Notes under the pieces: generated by a model
The model's input: only the letters and a program-made list of their open reading frames with translations
The model's database searches: none
What the model was told of the DNA's origin: nothing
Assembly (NCBI RefSeq): GCF_026342015.1
Contig: NZ_JAPENL010000002.1
Span: forward strand, 2,609,001 to 2,673,000
Reading direction: 5' to 3'
Length of the DNA: 64,000 nucleotides
Source of the DNA: Micromonospora lupini
Lineage (GTDB): Bacteria; Actinomycetota; Actinomycetes; Mycobacteriales; Micromonosporaceae
Translations under genes and position numbers: made by a program
Part shown: piece after piece, positions 39,907-50,639 of the stretch
Layout: the number at the start of each line of letters is the position of its first letter
Position numbering within the stretch: the stretch's first letter is position 1

Positions 39907-41052
39907 ATGCGGATCGCCATCGTGACCGAGTCGTTCCCGCCCGACGTGAACGGCGTCGCGCACTCCGTGGTGCGCACTGCGGAGCACTTGCTGGCCCGGG
40001 GCCACGAGCCGGTCGTCATCGCGCCCGCCCCGCCGGGGGCGACGCGGCGGGACATCGAGGGGCTGCCGTACCCGGTGGTGCGTATCCCGAGCGTGCCGCT
40101 GCCCCGCTACCAGGGCTTCCGGTTGGGCGTGCCGACCACGACCCGGCTGGCGGGGGCGTTGCTGTCGGCCGCGCCCGACGTGGTGCACCTGGCCAGCCCG
40201 TTCATCCTCGGCGCCCGGGCGGCCACGCTCGCCAGCCGGTACGGGTTGCCCATGGTGGCGGTCTACCAGACCGACGTGGCGGCCTACGCCCGGGCGTATC
40301 GGGTGAGTTGGGGTGAGGCGGCGGCGTGGCGGCGGCTTCGGGAGATCCACAATCTGGCGCAGCGGACCCTTGCGCCGTCGACCCGCGCGGCTGCCGACCT
40401 GATCGCCAACGGGGTGCAGCGGATCTGGTTGTGGGGCCGTGGGGTGGACGCGGTCCGGTTCGATCCGGCCAAGCGGTGTCCGGAGCTGCGGCGTCGGCTG
40501 GCCCCCGGCGGGGAGCTGCTGGTCGGCTACGTCGGTCGGCTGGCCCCGGAGAAGCGGGTGGAGCTGCTGGCGGCGACGTCCCGGCTGCCGGGAGTGCGGG
40601 TCGTGGTGGCGGGCGACGGCCCGGCCCGTCGCCAGCTGGCTCGGGCGCTGCCGGGTGTGAACTTCCTGGGGGTGCAGCACGGCGAGGACCTGGCCCGGCT
40701 CTACGCCAGCCTGGACGTGTTCGTGCACACCGGGCCGCACGAGACGTTCGGCCAGACCCTCCAGGAGGCGCTGGCCTCGGGGGTGCCGGTGGTCGCGCCG
40801 GCCAGCGGCGGGCCTGTCGACCTGGTCGACTCGGGAACGACAGGCCTGCTGGTGCCACCGGCCGACGGGGACGCCCTGGCCGCCGCGGTGGCCACGCTGG
40901 CCGGGGACGCCGACCGGCGGCGGGCGTACGGGGTGGCCGCCCGGGCCGCCGTGCGCCGGCGCAGTTGGGCGGCCGTCGGCGACGAGCTGGTCGGGCACTA
41001 TGCGGCGGTACGCGCCCAGTCCGCCACCGTCGGCCTGCGGGCCGCCTCGTGA
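39907..41052 (+). CDS. GT4 glycosyltransferase, MgtA-like mannosyltransferase
   Basis: 381 residues from the ATG at 39907. It is a GT-B protein that opens with MRIAIVTESFPPDVNGVAHSVVRTAEHLL and has the C-terminal donor motif GPHETFGQTLQEALASGVPVVAPASGG. Sequence features are like the GDP-mannose-dependent alpha-mannosyltransferase MgtA (Rv0557), which acts on diacylglycerol-linked uronic acid. It could build a membrane glycolipid anchor on the cytoplasmic face. It is coupled by GTGA overlap to the next glycosyltransferase. Confidence 0.87.
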   Translation: MRIAIVTESFPPDVNGVAHSVVRTAEHLLARGHEPVVIAPAPPGATRRDIEGLPYPVVRIPSVPLPRYQGFRLGVPTTTRLAGALLSAAPDVVHLASPFILGARAATLASRYGLPMVAVYQTDVAAYARAYRVSWGEAAAWRRLREIHNLAQRTLAPSTRAAADLIANGVQRIWLWGRGVDAVRFDPAKRCPELRRRLAPGGELLVGYVGRLAPEKRVELLAATSRLPGVRVVVAGDGPARRQLARALPGVNFLGVQHGEDLARLYASLDVFVHTGPHETFGQTLQEALASGVPVVAPASGGPVDLVDSGTTGLLVPPADGDALAAAVATLAGDADRRRAYGVAARAAVRRRSWAAVGDELVGHYAAVRAQSATVGLRAAS

Positions 41053-42218
41053 CGGGGACGACCGGCGGACTGCGGATCGTCCGGCTCGCGAACTTCGTGA
41101 CCGCGCGCTCCGGTGGGCTGCGCACCGCGCTGCGGCACCTCGGCGAGGGCTACCGCGCGGCGGGGCACGATCCGGTGCTTGTGGTGCCCGGTCGACGCGA
41201 CGCCCACGAGTGGCACCCCTGGGGTCGGGTGGTGACCCTGCCCGGCGTGGAGCTTCCCGGCACCGGCGGCTACCGGCTGCTGGCCGGCAGGCAGCGGCTG
41301 GCCCGGGTGCTCGCCGAGCTGGCGCCGGACCGGCTGGAGGTGTCCGACCGGTCGTCGCTGCGCTGGACGGGGGCCTGGGCGAAGGCGCACGGCGTGCCGT
41401 CGGTGCTTGTCTCGCACGAGTCGCTGACCGGGCTGCTCGGCCAGTGGGGTGTGCCCGACGTGCTGCGCCGGCCGATCGCCGACCGGCTCAACCGGGCCAG
41501 CAGCCGGGCGTACGACCGGATCGTGTGCACGACCCGCTGGGCCGCCGAGGAGTTCGACCGCATCGGCGCCGACAACGTGGATGTCGTGCCGCTCGGGGTG
41601 GACCTGGACACCTTCCACCCGGACCGGGCCGACCCGGGACTGCGGGAGCGCTACGCCGACCCGACCGAACTGCTGCTCGTACACTGCGCCCGCCTGTCGC
41701 CGGAGAAGCGGCCCGAGCTGGCCGTGCAGGCCCTCGCCGAGCTGCGCCGTGCCGGGGTTCCGGCGGTCCTGGTGCTGGTCGGGGACGGCCCGTTGCGGGC
41801 GTCGCTTGCCCGCCGGGCCGCCGGCCTGCCGGTCACGTTCACCGGTTTCCTGCCCGACCGCGCCACGGTGGCCGCGCTGCTCGCCAGCGCGGACGTGGTG
41901 CTGGCGCCCGGCCCGGTGGAGACCTTCGGCCTTGCCGGGTTGGAGGCACTGGCCTGCGGAACCCCGGTGGTGGTGAACGCCGCGAGCGCGCTGCCCGAGG
42001 TGGTCGGCTCGGCCGGGCTGGCCGCGTACGGCTCGGGGGCGTCGATGGCCGCGGCCGTGACAGGGCTCGCGGCCCGGCCGGAGGCGGCGCGGCGCAGGGC
42101 CGCCCGAGCGCGGGCGGAGGAGTTCGGCTGGCCGGCGGCGGTCGCCGGCTTCCTGCGGGTGCACGACGCGGGCGCTGCTCGGGGCACCCCGGGGGAGGCG
42201 GATCGCCGCACCGCATAG
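41049..42218 (+). CDS. GT4 glycosyltransferase, second of a coupled pair
   Basis: 389 residues from the GTG at 41049, 4 bases inside the previous gene. N-terminal LANFVTARSGGLRTALRHLGEGYRAAGHDP is the acceptor domain of PimB/MgtA-like enzymes. The donor motif is GPVETFGLAGLEALACGTPVVVNAASALPEVV. It also has HCARLSPEKRPELAVQAL. Likely transfers a hexose to the same glycolipid or to a related one. It is followed by rph at 10 bases. Confidence 0.87.
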   Translation: MTGTTGGLRIVRLANFVTARSGGLRTALRHLGEGYRAAGHDPVLVVPGRRDAHEWHPWGRVVTLPGVELPGTGGYRLLAGRQRLARVLAELAPDRLEVSDRSSLRWTGAWAKAHGVPSVLVSHESLTGLLGQWGVPDVLRRPIADRLNRASSRAYDRIVCTTRWAAEEFDRIGADNVDVVPLGVDLDTFHPDRADPGLRERYADPTELLLVHCARLSPEKRPELAVQALAELRRAGVPAVLVLVGDGPLRASLARRAAGLPVTFTGFLPDRATVAALLASADVVLAPGPVETFGLAGLEALACGTPVVVNAASALPEVVGSAGLAAYGSGASMAAAVTGLAARPEAARRRAARARAEEFGWPAAVAGFLRVHDAGAARGTPGEADRRTA

Positions 42219-42221
42219 GGT
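42216..42221 (+). promoter_or_regulatory. -10 box of a possible leaderless rph promoter
   Basis: TAGGGT, which overlaps the stop of the upstream gene, and 7 bases before the ATG at 42229. Confidence 0.35.
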
Positions 42222-42228
42222 GCAGGGC

Positions 42229-42954
42229 ATGGCGCGACCTGACGGGCGAGGGCCCTCTCAACTCCGACCGGTGACCCTGACCCGGGGCTGGAGCACCCAT
42301 CCGGAGGGCTCGGTGCTCGTCGAGTTCGGCGGCACCCGGGTGCTCTGTACGGCGAGCGTCACCGAGGGCGTGCCCCGCTGGCGCAAGGGCTCCGGGCTCG
42401 GCTGGGTGACCGCCGAGTACGCGATGCTGCCCCGGGCCACCAACACCCGCTCGGACCGGGAGAGCGTGAAGGGCCGCGTGGGTGGCCGCACGCACGAGAT
42501 CTCCCGCCTGATCGGGCGCAGCCTGCGCGCCTGCATCGACCTCAAGGCGCTCGGCGAGAACTCGGTCGTGCTGGACTGCGACGTGCTCCAGGCCGACGGC
42601 GGTACGCGCACGGCCGCGATCACCGGCGCGTACGTGGCGCTGCACGACGCGGTGGGCTGGCTGGCCGCCCGCAAGGCGCTCGCCGGCAAGCCGGAGAAGG
42701 TCATGCACCGCTCCGTCGCCGCCGTCAGCGTCGGGATCATCGCCGGTGAGGCGCGACTGGACCTCTGCTACGAGGAGGACGTGGCCGCCGAGGTGGACAT
42801 GAACGTGGTGTGCACCGGCGCGGGTGACTTCGTCGAGGTGCAGGGCACCGGCGAGGCGGGCGTGTTCGCCCGCGACCAGCTCGACAGCCTGCTCGACCTG
42901 GCCGTGGCCGGGTGCGCCGACCTGGCCGAAGCCCAGCGAAGGGCACTCGCGTGA
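42229..42954 (+). CDS. rph: Ribonuclease PH
   Basis: 241 residues. It opens MARPDGRGPSQLRPVTLTRGW, and has the phosphorolysis motif RGWSTHPEGSVLVEFGGTRVLCTA, GRTHEISRLIGRSLR and DCDVLQADGGTRTAAITGAYVAL. It trims 3' ends of tRNA precursors with inorganic phosphate. The in-frame GTG at 42220 is less likely. It is followed by rdgB, as in the Rv1340-Rv1341 pair. Confidence 0.96.
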   Translation: MARPDGRGPSQLRPVTLTRGWSTHPEGSVLVEFGGTRVLCTASVTEGVPRWRKGSGLGWVTAEYAMLPRATNTRSDRESVKGRVGGRTHEISRLIGRSLRACIDLKALGENSVVLDCDVLQADGGTRTAAITGAYVALHDAVGWLAARKALAGKPEKVMHRSVAAVSVGIIAGEARLDLCYEEDVAAEVDMNVVCTGAGDFVEVQGTGEAGVFARDQLDSLLDLAVAGCADLAEAQRRALA

Positions 42955-43006
42955 GCGCGAGGCTTGAGCTTGCGAGCCCCGCAGTCGCCAACGAAGGTGG
43001 TTCATC

Positions 43007-43624
43007 GTGAACAAGGTCCTGCTCGCGACGCGTAACCGTAAGAAGCTTGTGGAGCTGCAGCGGATCCTGGACGGCGCGCTCGGCGCGCACCGGATCGCCC
43101 TGCTCGGGCTGGACGACGTGCCCGAATACCCGGAGCTTCCGGAGACCGGTCTCACCTTCGGCGAGAACGCGCTGATCAAGGCGCGGGAGGGCTGCAGGCG
43201 TACCGGGTTGCCGACGATCGCCGACGACTCCGGGCTCGCCGTGGACGCGCTGAACGGGATGCCCGGCGTGTTCAGCGCCCGCTGGTCCGGCAACCACGGC
43301 GACGACCGGGCCAACCTTCAGCTGGTGCTGGACCAGATCGGCGACGTGCCCGACGAGCACCGGGCCGCGTCCTTCGTCTGCACTGTGGCGCTGGTGCTGC
43401 CCGGCGGCAAGGAGCACCTGGTCGACGGTCGGCAGTCCGGCCGGGTGCTGCGCGCGCCGCGCGGCGACGGCGGGTTCGGCTACGACCCGGTCTTCCTGGG
43501 TGACGGGCAGGACCGGACCAACGCCGAGTTGACCCCGCAGGAGAAGGATGCGATCAGCCACCGCGGCAAGGCGCTGCGTGAGCTGGCAAAGCTGGTCGCG
43601 AAGGTGCTGCCGCCCGCCGCCTGA
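43007..43624 (+). CDS. rdgB: XTP/dITP diphosphatase (RdgB/HAM1)
   Basis: 205 residues. N-terminal substrate motif LLATRNRKKLVELQRIL (SxNxxK-type with variation), then ETGLTFGENALIKAREG, PTIADDSGLAVDALNGMPGVFSARW and a C-terminal GYDPVF and KDAISHRGKALREL. It removes non-canonical purine nucleotides such as XTP and dITP. The GTG at 43007 has a GAAGGTGG upstream. The 3' end of the gene is duplicated immediately downstream. Confidence 0.96.
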   Translation: MNKVLLATRNRKKLVELQRILDGALGAHRIALLGLDDVPEYPELPETGLTFGENALIKAREGCRRTGLPTIADDSGLAVDALNGMPGVFSARWSGNHGDDRANLQLVLDQIGDVPDEHRAASFVCTVALVLPGGKEHLVDGRQSGRVLRAPRGDGGFGYDPVFLGDGQDRTNAELTPQEKDAISHRGKALRELAKLVAKVLPPAA

Positions 43625-43656
43625 CGGGCGCGCGGTGCTGCCGCCCGCCGCCTGAC
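43603..43656. repeat. Duplicated rdgB 3' end (two 23-bp exact copies)
   Basis: The last bases of rdgB with its stop (43603-43625) recur exactly at 43634-43656, 8 bases later. The second copy is not coding for rdgB. Confidence 0.9.
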
Positions 43657-43689
43657 CCGCGGCGGACGACAGCGACCCGCGGAGGTCAG
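43652..43689. terminator. Bidirectional hairpin between rdgB and hutH
   Basis: CTGACC at 43652-43657 plus CGCGG pairs with CCGCG plus GGTCAG ending at 43689, with a 2-base bulge. The right arm contains the hutH stop. Confidence 0.5.
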
Positions 43690-45224
43690 CCCAGCGGGCC
43701 GACCTCCCGTTCGATGGCGGCGCGCAGCTCCGGTCCGGCCAGCACCGCGCGGGCGGCTTCCAACACCGGGGCGAGGAACACGTCCGGGCCGGGTTCGCCG
43801 GCAGCCGTGCCGAGGGCGGCGACGGCGGCCCGGCCGGCCGGCGACGGCACCAGCGGCGCGCGCAGTTGCAGACCGCGTACGCCTGCCAGCAACTCGACGG
43901 CGAGCAGGCTGGTCAGGTTGTCCAGCACGGTGCGCAGCTTCTTGGCGGCAGCCCAGCCCATCGAGACGTGGTCCTCCTGCATGCCGCTCGTGGGCAGCGA
44001 GTCCACCGAGGCGGGGGCGGCCAGCCGACGGTTCTCCGCGACGATCCCGGCCGCCGTGTACTGGGCGATCATCAGCCCGGAGTTGACACCGGCGTCGGGG
44101 GAGAGGAACGCGGGCAGGTCCCGGGAACGGGTGACGTCAAGCAGCCTGTCCACCCGCCGCTCGGCGATGGCGCCCACCTCGGCGGCGGCGATGGCGAGGA
44201 AGTCGGCGGCGAAGCCCAGCGGCGCGCCGTGGAAGTTTCCGGTGGACTCGACCCGGCCGTCGGGCAGCACCACCGGGTTGTCCACGACCGACACCAGCTC
44301 CCGGGCCGCGACCGTGCGGACGAAGTCCAGGGTGTCCCGGGCCGCACCGGCGACCTGCGGCGCGCAGCGCATCGAGTACGCGTCCTGCACGGCATGCGCC
44401 AGGTCGTCGCGGTGCGAGTCCATGACGCGGGAGTCCTGCAACAGCCGGTGGATGTTCGCCGCCGACGCCGCCTGGCCGGGGTGCGGCCGGATGGCGTGCA
44501 GTTCGGGCAGGAACGGCCGCTCCGAGCCGAGCATCGCCTCGATGGCCAGCGCGGCTGTCACGTCCGCCATGGCGAACAGGTGCGTCGCGTCGTGGATGGC
44601 CAGCAGCAGCATGCCGAGCATGCCGTCGGTGCCGTTGATCAGCGCCAGCCCCTCCTTGGCGGCCAGCTCGATCGGCTTGAGCCCGGCGGCGTGCAGCACC
44701 TCGGCCGCGTCGCGCCGCTCACCTGCCGGGCCGAGCACCCAGCCCTCACCGAGCAGCACGAGCGCGCAGTGCGCCAGCGGCGCCAGGTCACCTGAGGCGC
44801 CAAGCGAACCGTGCTCCGGCACCCACGGGGTGATGTCGTGGTTGAGCAGGTCGACGAGCGCCTCGGCGACCAGCGGGCGGACCCCGGAGCGGCCCAGGGC
44901 GAGCGAGCGTACCCGCAGCAGCATCATGGCCCGCACCACCTCGCGCGGCATCGGGGCGCCCACCCCGGCGGCGTGTGAGCGGATCAGCGCGTGTTGCAGC
45001 TCGGCACGGCGCTCCGGCGCGACGAAGGTGTTGGCGAGCGCGCCGAATCCGGTCGACACGCCGTACACGGGCCGCCCGGCGGCCTCGATTCCGTCGACGA
45101 TCGCGCGGCTTGTCGCCATCGCGTCCCGGGTGGCCGGGTCGAGGGTCACCGTGGCGGTGCCGCGCGCCACGGTGAGGACGTCGTCGGCGGTGATACCGGT
45201 GGGCTGGATGATCACGGTCGTCAC
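43686..45224 (-). CDS. hutH: Histidine ammonia-lyase
   Basis: 512 residues from the GTG at 45224. The MIO prosthetic group forms from A143-S144-G145 in EHGSLGASGDLAPLAH. Other markers are YGVSTGFGALANT and QDAYSMRCAPQV. It releases ammonia from histidine to give urocanate, the first step of the pathway. It is the last gene of the operon; its start overlaps the hutI stop by 4 bases. Confidence 0.96.
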   Translation of the reverse strand: MTTVIIQPTGITADDVLTVARGTATVTLDPATRDAMATSRAIVDGIEAAGRPVYGVSTGFGALANTFVAPERRAELQHALIRSHAAGVGAPMPREVVRAMMLLRVRSLALGRSGVRPLVAEALVDLLNHDITPWVPEHGSLGASGDLAPLAHCALVLLGEGWVLGPAGERRDAAEVLHAAGLKPIELAAKEGLALINGTDGMLGMLLLAIHDATHLFAMADVTAALAIEAMLGSERPFLPELHAIRPHPGQAASAANIHRLLQDSRVMDSHRDDLAHAVQDAYSMRCAPQVAGAARDTLDFVRTVAARELVSVVDNPVVLPDGRVESTGNFHGAPLGFAADFLAIAAAEVGAIAERRVDRLLDVTRSRDLPAFLSPDAGVNSGLMIAQYTAAGIVAENRRLAAPASVDSLPTSGMQEDHVSMGWAAAKKLRTVLDNLTSLLAVELLAGVRGLQLRAPLVPSPAGRAAVAALGTAAGEPGPDVFLAPVLEAARAVLAGPELRAAIEREVGPLG

Positions 45225-46414
45225 TGTGGAACTCCGTTGCGTATTACCTGGTGGATCAGGGGGACACCGGGCCGGTAGGCCAGGTGCAGGTACGAGGGGG
45301 CGTCCAGGACGACGAGGTCGGCCCGTGCGCCGGGGGCGAGCACACCGACGTCGTCGCGGCGCAGCGCCCGCGCGCCACCGGCGGTCGCCGCCCACAGCGC
45401 CTCCGCCGGGGTCATCCGCATCTCCCGGACGGCGAGGGCGATGCAGAACGGCATCGACGAGGTGTAGGACGATCCGGGGTTGCAGTCCGTCGCCAGGGCC
45501 ACTGTGACTCCGGCGTCGAGCAGCCGGCGGGCGTCCGGGTACGGGGAGCGGGTGGAGAACTCCGCCCCGGGCAGCAGTGTGGCGACAGTGGTCGTGGACG
45601 TGCCGGATGTCCAGTCCACCGCCGTGGAGGCCAGCGCGTCCACGTCGGCGTCGGACAGGTGGGTGCAGTGGTCCACGCTCGCCGCGCCCAGCTCCACCCC
45701 GAGCTGCACGCCCGGGCCGGGGCCGAGCTGGTTGGCGTGCAGCCGCACACCGAGCCCGACGGCCTGCCCGCAGGCGAGGATGGCCCGGGCGTGGTCGACG
45801 TCGAAGGCGCCCCGCTCGCAGAACACGTCGATCCACCTGGCGTGCGGCGCGGCGGCGGCAAGCATCGGCCCGCAGACCAGTCCGACGTAGTCGTCCGGAC
45901 GGTCGGCGTACTCGGCGGGGACCACGTGCGCGCCGAGGAACGTGGTGTCCTCGGTGAACTCGGCGGCGATCCGCAGCGAGCGGGCCTCGTCGGCGACGCT
46001 CAGGCCGTACCCACTCTTGATCTCGATTGTCGTGGTGCCCTGGCGCAGCGCCTCCCCGCGTAGCCGGCGCACGGTGGCCCGCAGTTCGTCGTCGGTGGCG
46101 GCACGGGTCGCGCCGACAGTGGTCCGGATGCCGCCGCCTGTGTAGCGCTCGCCGGCCATCCGGGCGGCGAACTCGGCGGCCCGGTCCCCGGCGAAGACCA
46201 GGTGGGCGTGGCTGTCCACGAACCCGGGCAGCACGGCGGCCCCACCGGCGTCGACCCGCCGGTCGGCGGCCGGCGCGTACGCGGCCGGCCCGACCCAGGC
46301 CACGCGGTCCTCCTCGATGAGCACTGCCGCCCTGCGCCGGATGCCCAGCGGGCCCTCGCCGACGCCGTTGGTGACCAGCTCACCGATGTTGTCGACGAGC
46401 AGGCTGCCGCTCAT
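45221..46414 (-). CDS. hutI: Imidazolonepropionase
   Basis: 397 residues, amidohydrolase fold. Metal motif HAHLVFAGDRAAEFAAR near residue 67, then the GYGLSVADE and HANQLGPGPGVQLGVELGAASVDHCTHL segments and a late Asp in ATDCNPGSSYTSSMPF. It opens the imidazolone ring of 4-imidazolone-5-propionate to formiminoglutamate. Start overlaps the hutF stop by 4 bases. Confidence 0.95.
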   Translation of the reverse strand: MSGSLLVDNIGELVTNGVGEGPLGIRRRAAVLIEEDRVAWVGPAAYAPAADRRVDAGGAAVLPGFVDSHAHLVFAGDRAAEFAARMAGERYTGGGIRTTVGATRAATDDELRATVRRLRGEALRQGTTTIEIKSGYGLSVADEARSLRIAAEFTEDTTFLGAHVVPAEYADRPDDYVGLVCGPMLAAAAPHARWIDVFCERGAFDVDHARAILACGQAVGLGVRLHANQLGPGPGVQLGVELGAASVDHCTHLSDADVDALASTAVDWTSGTSTTTVATLLPGAEFSTRSPYPDARRLLDAGVTVALATDCNPGSSYTSSMPFCIALAVREMRMTPAEALWAATAGGARALRRDDVGVLAPGARADLVVLDAPSYLHLAYRPGVPLIHQVIRNGVPQ

Positions 46415-47778
46415 GCGGGCGTCACCGCCTCGATCGACGCCGACAGTTCGGCAGGCACGTCAACGCTCAGGTGCCGGCCCTCGGCCACGACCACGCGGCC
46501 GTCCACCACGACCTGCTCGACGTCGGCCGCCCCGGCCGCGAAGAACGCCCCCACCGGCGGCACCCCTGCGGTGCGGGCGCTGTCGAGTCGTACCGTGACC
46601 AGGTCGGCGCGGGCGCCGACGGCGATCCGCCCGGCGTCGGCCCAGCCCAGGGCGGCGTGCCCGGCGGCGGTCGCCATGGTCAGCAGGCCGGCCGGGGTGA
46701 AGTGGCCGCGACGGCGGGTGCGTAGCCGCTCGTCCAGCTCCACGGCGCGGGCCTCCTCGAACAGGTCGATCACGGCGTGACTGTCGCTGCCCAGGCTCAG
46801 CCGGATCCCCGCGTCGGCCATCCGCCGGGCCGGGCCGATGCCGTCGGCGAGGTCACGTTCGGTGGTGGGGCAGAGGCACACCCCGGTCCGGCTGTCGCCG
46901 AGCAGCGTCAGGTCGCCGCTCGTCGGGTGCGTGGCGTGCACGGCTGTGGTGTCCGGCCCGAGCACGCCGTGGTCGGCGAGCAGCGCGGCGGGCGTACGCC
47001 CGTGCACGGCCCGGCACTCGTCGTTCTCGGCGGGCTGCTCGGAGAGGTGCACGTGCAGCGGCGCCTGCCGCTCCCGGGCCCAGCCGGCGACAGTGCCGAG
47101 CTGGTCGGCCGGGACCGCCCGCACCGAGTGCACTGCCGCGCCCACCCGGACGTGCGAGTCCGCCGGTGGGAACGCCGACACCCGCTGCGCCCAGCGGGCC
47201 GCGTCGCCGTCGCCGAAGCGCCGCTGCGGCCCGGCGAGCGGCCGGCCGTCCACCCCGGCGCTCAGGTAACAGGTGTCCAGCAGGGTGAGCCGGATGCCGG
47301 CGTGCGCGGCGGCCTCGACAAGCGCCGCCCCCATCGCGTTCGGGTCGTCGTACGCGCCGCCGTCGGGCCTGTGGTGCAGGTAGTGGAACTCGCCGACGCA
47401 CGTGATCCCCGCGAGGGCCATCTCGGCGTAGACGGCGCGGGCCAGCGCCAGGTAGGTGTCCGGGTCCAGCCGGTCGGCCACCGCGTACATCCGGTCCCGC
47501 CAGCTGAAGAAGTCGCCCCGGCCGCCGTGGGTACGCCCGCGCAGGGCCCGGTGGAAGGCGTGCGAGTGCACGTTCGCGAGGCCGGGCAGGGTCAGGCCGG
47601 GCAGCGGCACCGCATCGGCGTACACGTCCACACCGGCGCTCGGCCGGCCGGGAGCGGCCAACGCGGTCACACCGGTGATCACCCCACCGTCGGTCTCGAT
47701 GAGCACGTCGGGCGTGGGCTGGGCGAGATCGGGCAGCCAGGCGTACTCGGCGAGCCAGCGGGTCGGGGTCAGCGGCAT
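46411..47778 (-). CDS. hutF: Formimidoylglutamate deiminase
   Basis: 455 residues, amidohydrolase family. Metal motif NVHSHAFHRALRG near residue 70, ADHGVLGPDTTAVHATHPTSGD and SDSHAVIDLFEEARAVEL mark HutF. It converts N-formimino-L-glutamate to N-formyl-L-glutamate and ammonia, so this organism uses the five-step hut route and needs a formylglutamate hydrolase. The ATG at 47778 lies 10 bases inside the M20 gene, with GGAGGAG before it. Confidence 0.95.
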   Translation of the reverse strand: MPLTPTRWLAEYAWLPDLAQPTPDVLIETDGGVITGVTALAAPGRPSAGVDVYADAVPLPGLTLPGLANVHSHAFHRALRGRTHGGRGDFFSWRDRMYAVADRLDPDTYLALARAVYAEMALAGITCVGEFHYLHHRPDGGAYDDPNAMGAALVEAAAHAGIRLTLLDTCYLSAGVDGRPLAGPQRRFGDGDAARWAQRVSAFPPADSHVRVGAAVHSVRAVPADQLGTVAGWARERQAPLHVHLSEQPAENDECRAVHGRTPAALLADHGVLGPDTTAVHATHPTSGDLTLLGDSRTGVCLCPTTERDLADGIGPARRMADAGIRLSLGSDSHAVIDLFEEARAVELDERLRTRRRGHFTPAGLLTMATAAGHAALGWADAGRIAVGARADLVTVRLDSARTAGVPPVGAFFAAGAADVEQVVVDGRVVVAEGRHLSVDVPAELSASIEAVTPA

Positions 47779-48967
47779 GTCAGCTCCTCCAGCACGCGGG
47801 CCAACGCACGTATGCCGGCGGCGCAGTCGTCGTCGGTCGCGGCCTCGGCGGGGGAGTGCGACACCCCGCTCGGGTTGCGCACGAAGAGCATCGCGGTGGG
47901 CAGGTGCGCGGCGAGCACCCCCGCGTCGTGCCCCGCGCCGGTGGGCAGCACCGGCGCGTCGAGCAGCGCCGCCAGGCGTTCGGTCAGCCCACCGTCGAAG
48001 GCGACAAGCGGCGTCACCGACTCCTCGGTGACTGTCACCTCCGTACCGTCGCGGCGGGCCCGCTCGGCGAGCTTGCCCCGGACCGCGTCGACGAGGCCGG
48101 TCAGGGTCTCCGGGTCGGCGGCGCGGGCGTCCAGCCAGCCGGTCACCCTCGACGGGATCGCGTTCGTGGCGTTGGGCTCGACCTGGACCCGGCCCACTGT
48201 GGCGTGTGCCCCGCGCAGCCGGGCCTCCTTGTTGGCCGCCAGCACAGTGAACGCGTAGGTGAGCATCGGGTCGCGGCGGTCGGCCATCCGGGTCGTACCC
48301 GCGTGGTTGCCCTCGCCGACCACGTCGAAGCGCCAGCGGCCGTGCGGCCAGATCGCGCTGGCCACCCCGACCGGCGCGTCGGCGTCGACAAGCGCGCGGC
48401 CCTGCTCGACGTGCAGCTCCACGAAGGCGCCGAACCGGCCGAGCAGCTCCGGTCGCGCGCCCGCCGGCCGGTCGCCGAGCGCGTCGGCGAAGCTCACCCC
48501 GGCCGCGTCGCGCAGGCCGGCCGCGCGGTCGGCCGCCAGCGCGCCGGTGAGCAGCCGCGAGCCCAGACAGGGTACGCCGAAACGGGCGCCCTCCTCCTCG
48601 ACGAACGCGCCCAGCACCAGCGGCCGGACGGGCGTGACCCCGGCGGCTCGCAGTTCGTCAACGGCCAGAAACGCGCTGACGATGCCGAGTGGCCCGTCGT
48701 ACGCCCCGCCGTGCGGCACCGAGTCGAAGTGGCTGCCGGTCAGCACCGCGTCGGCGCCCTCCGGGTCACCCCAGTGGGCGAACAGGTTGCCGTTGCCGTC
48801 CTCGGTGACCGGCAGGCCCCGCCCCTGCGCCTGCGTACGGAACCAGGCCCGCAACTCCGTCTCCGGCTCGCTAAACGCGTACCGCAGGTAGCCGCCGCTG
48901 CCGGCGTCCCGGCCGACAGGCGCGATCTCGTCCCACAGTGCCCGGAACCGGCTCGACAGGTCGTCGC

Positions 48968-48971
<4 letters not shown>
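47769..48971 (-). CDS. M20 amidohydrolase in the hut operon (candidate N-formylglutamate deformylase)
   Basis: 400 residues from the GTG at 48971. It is a zinc amidohydrolase of the AllC/beta-ureidopropionase/carbamoylase subfamily: metal ligands in GSHFDSVPHGGAYDGPLGI and VEEEGARFGVPCLGS, lid-domain HVEQGRALVD, and HDAGVLAAHLPTAM. Databases would call it allantoate amidohydrolase. Its place between hutU and hutF, with overlaps at both ends, and the lack of hutG suggest it removes the formyl group from N-formyl-L-glutamate. This is inference from context. Confidence 0.85.
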
Positions 48972-50623
<1,652 letters not shown>

Positions 50624-50639
50624 CTGCGGTCTCCTCCGG

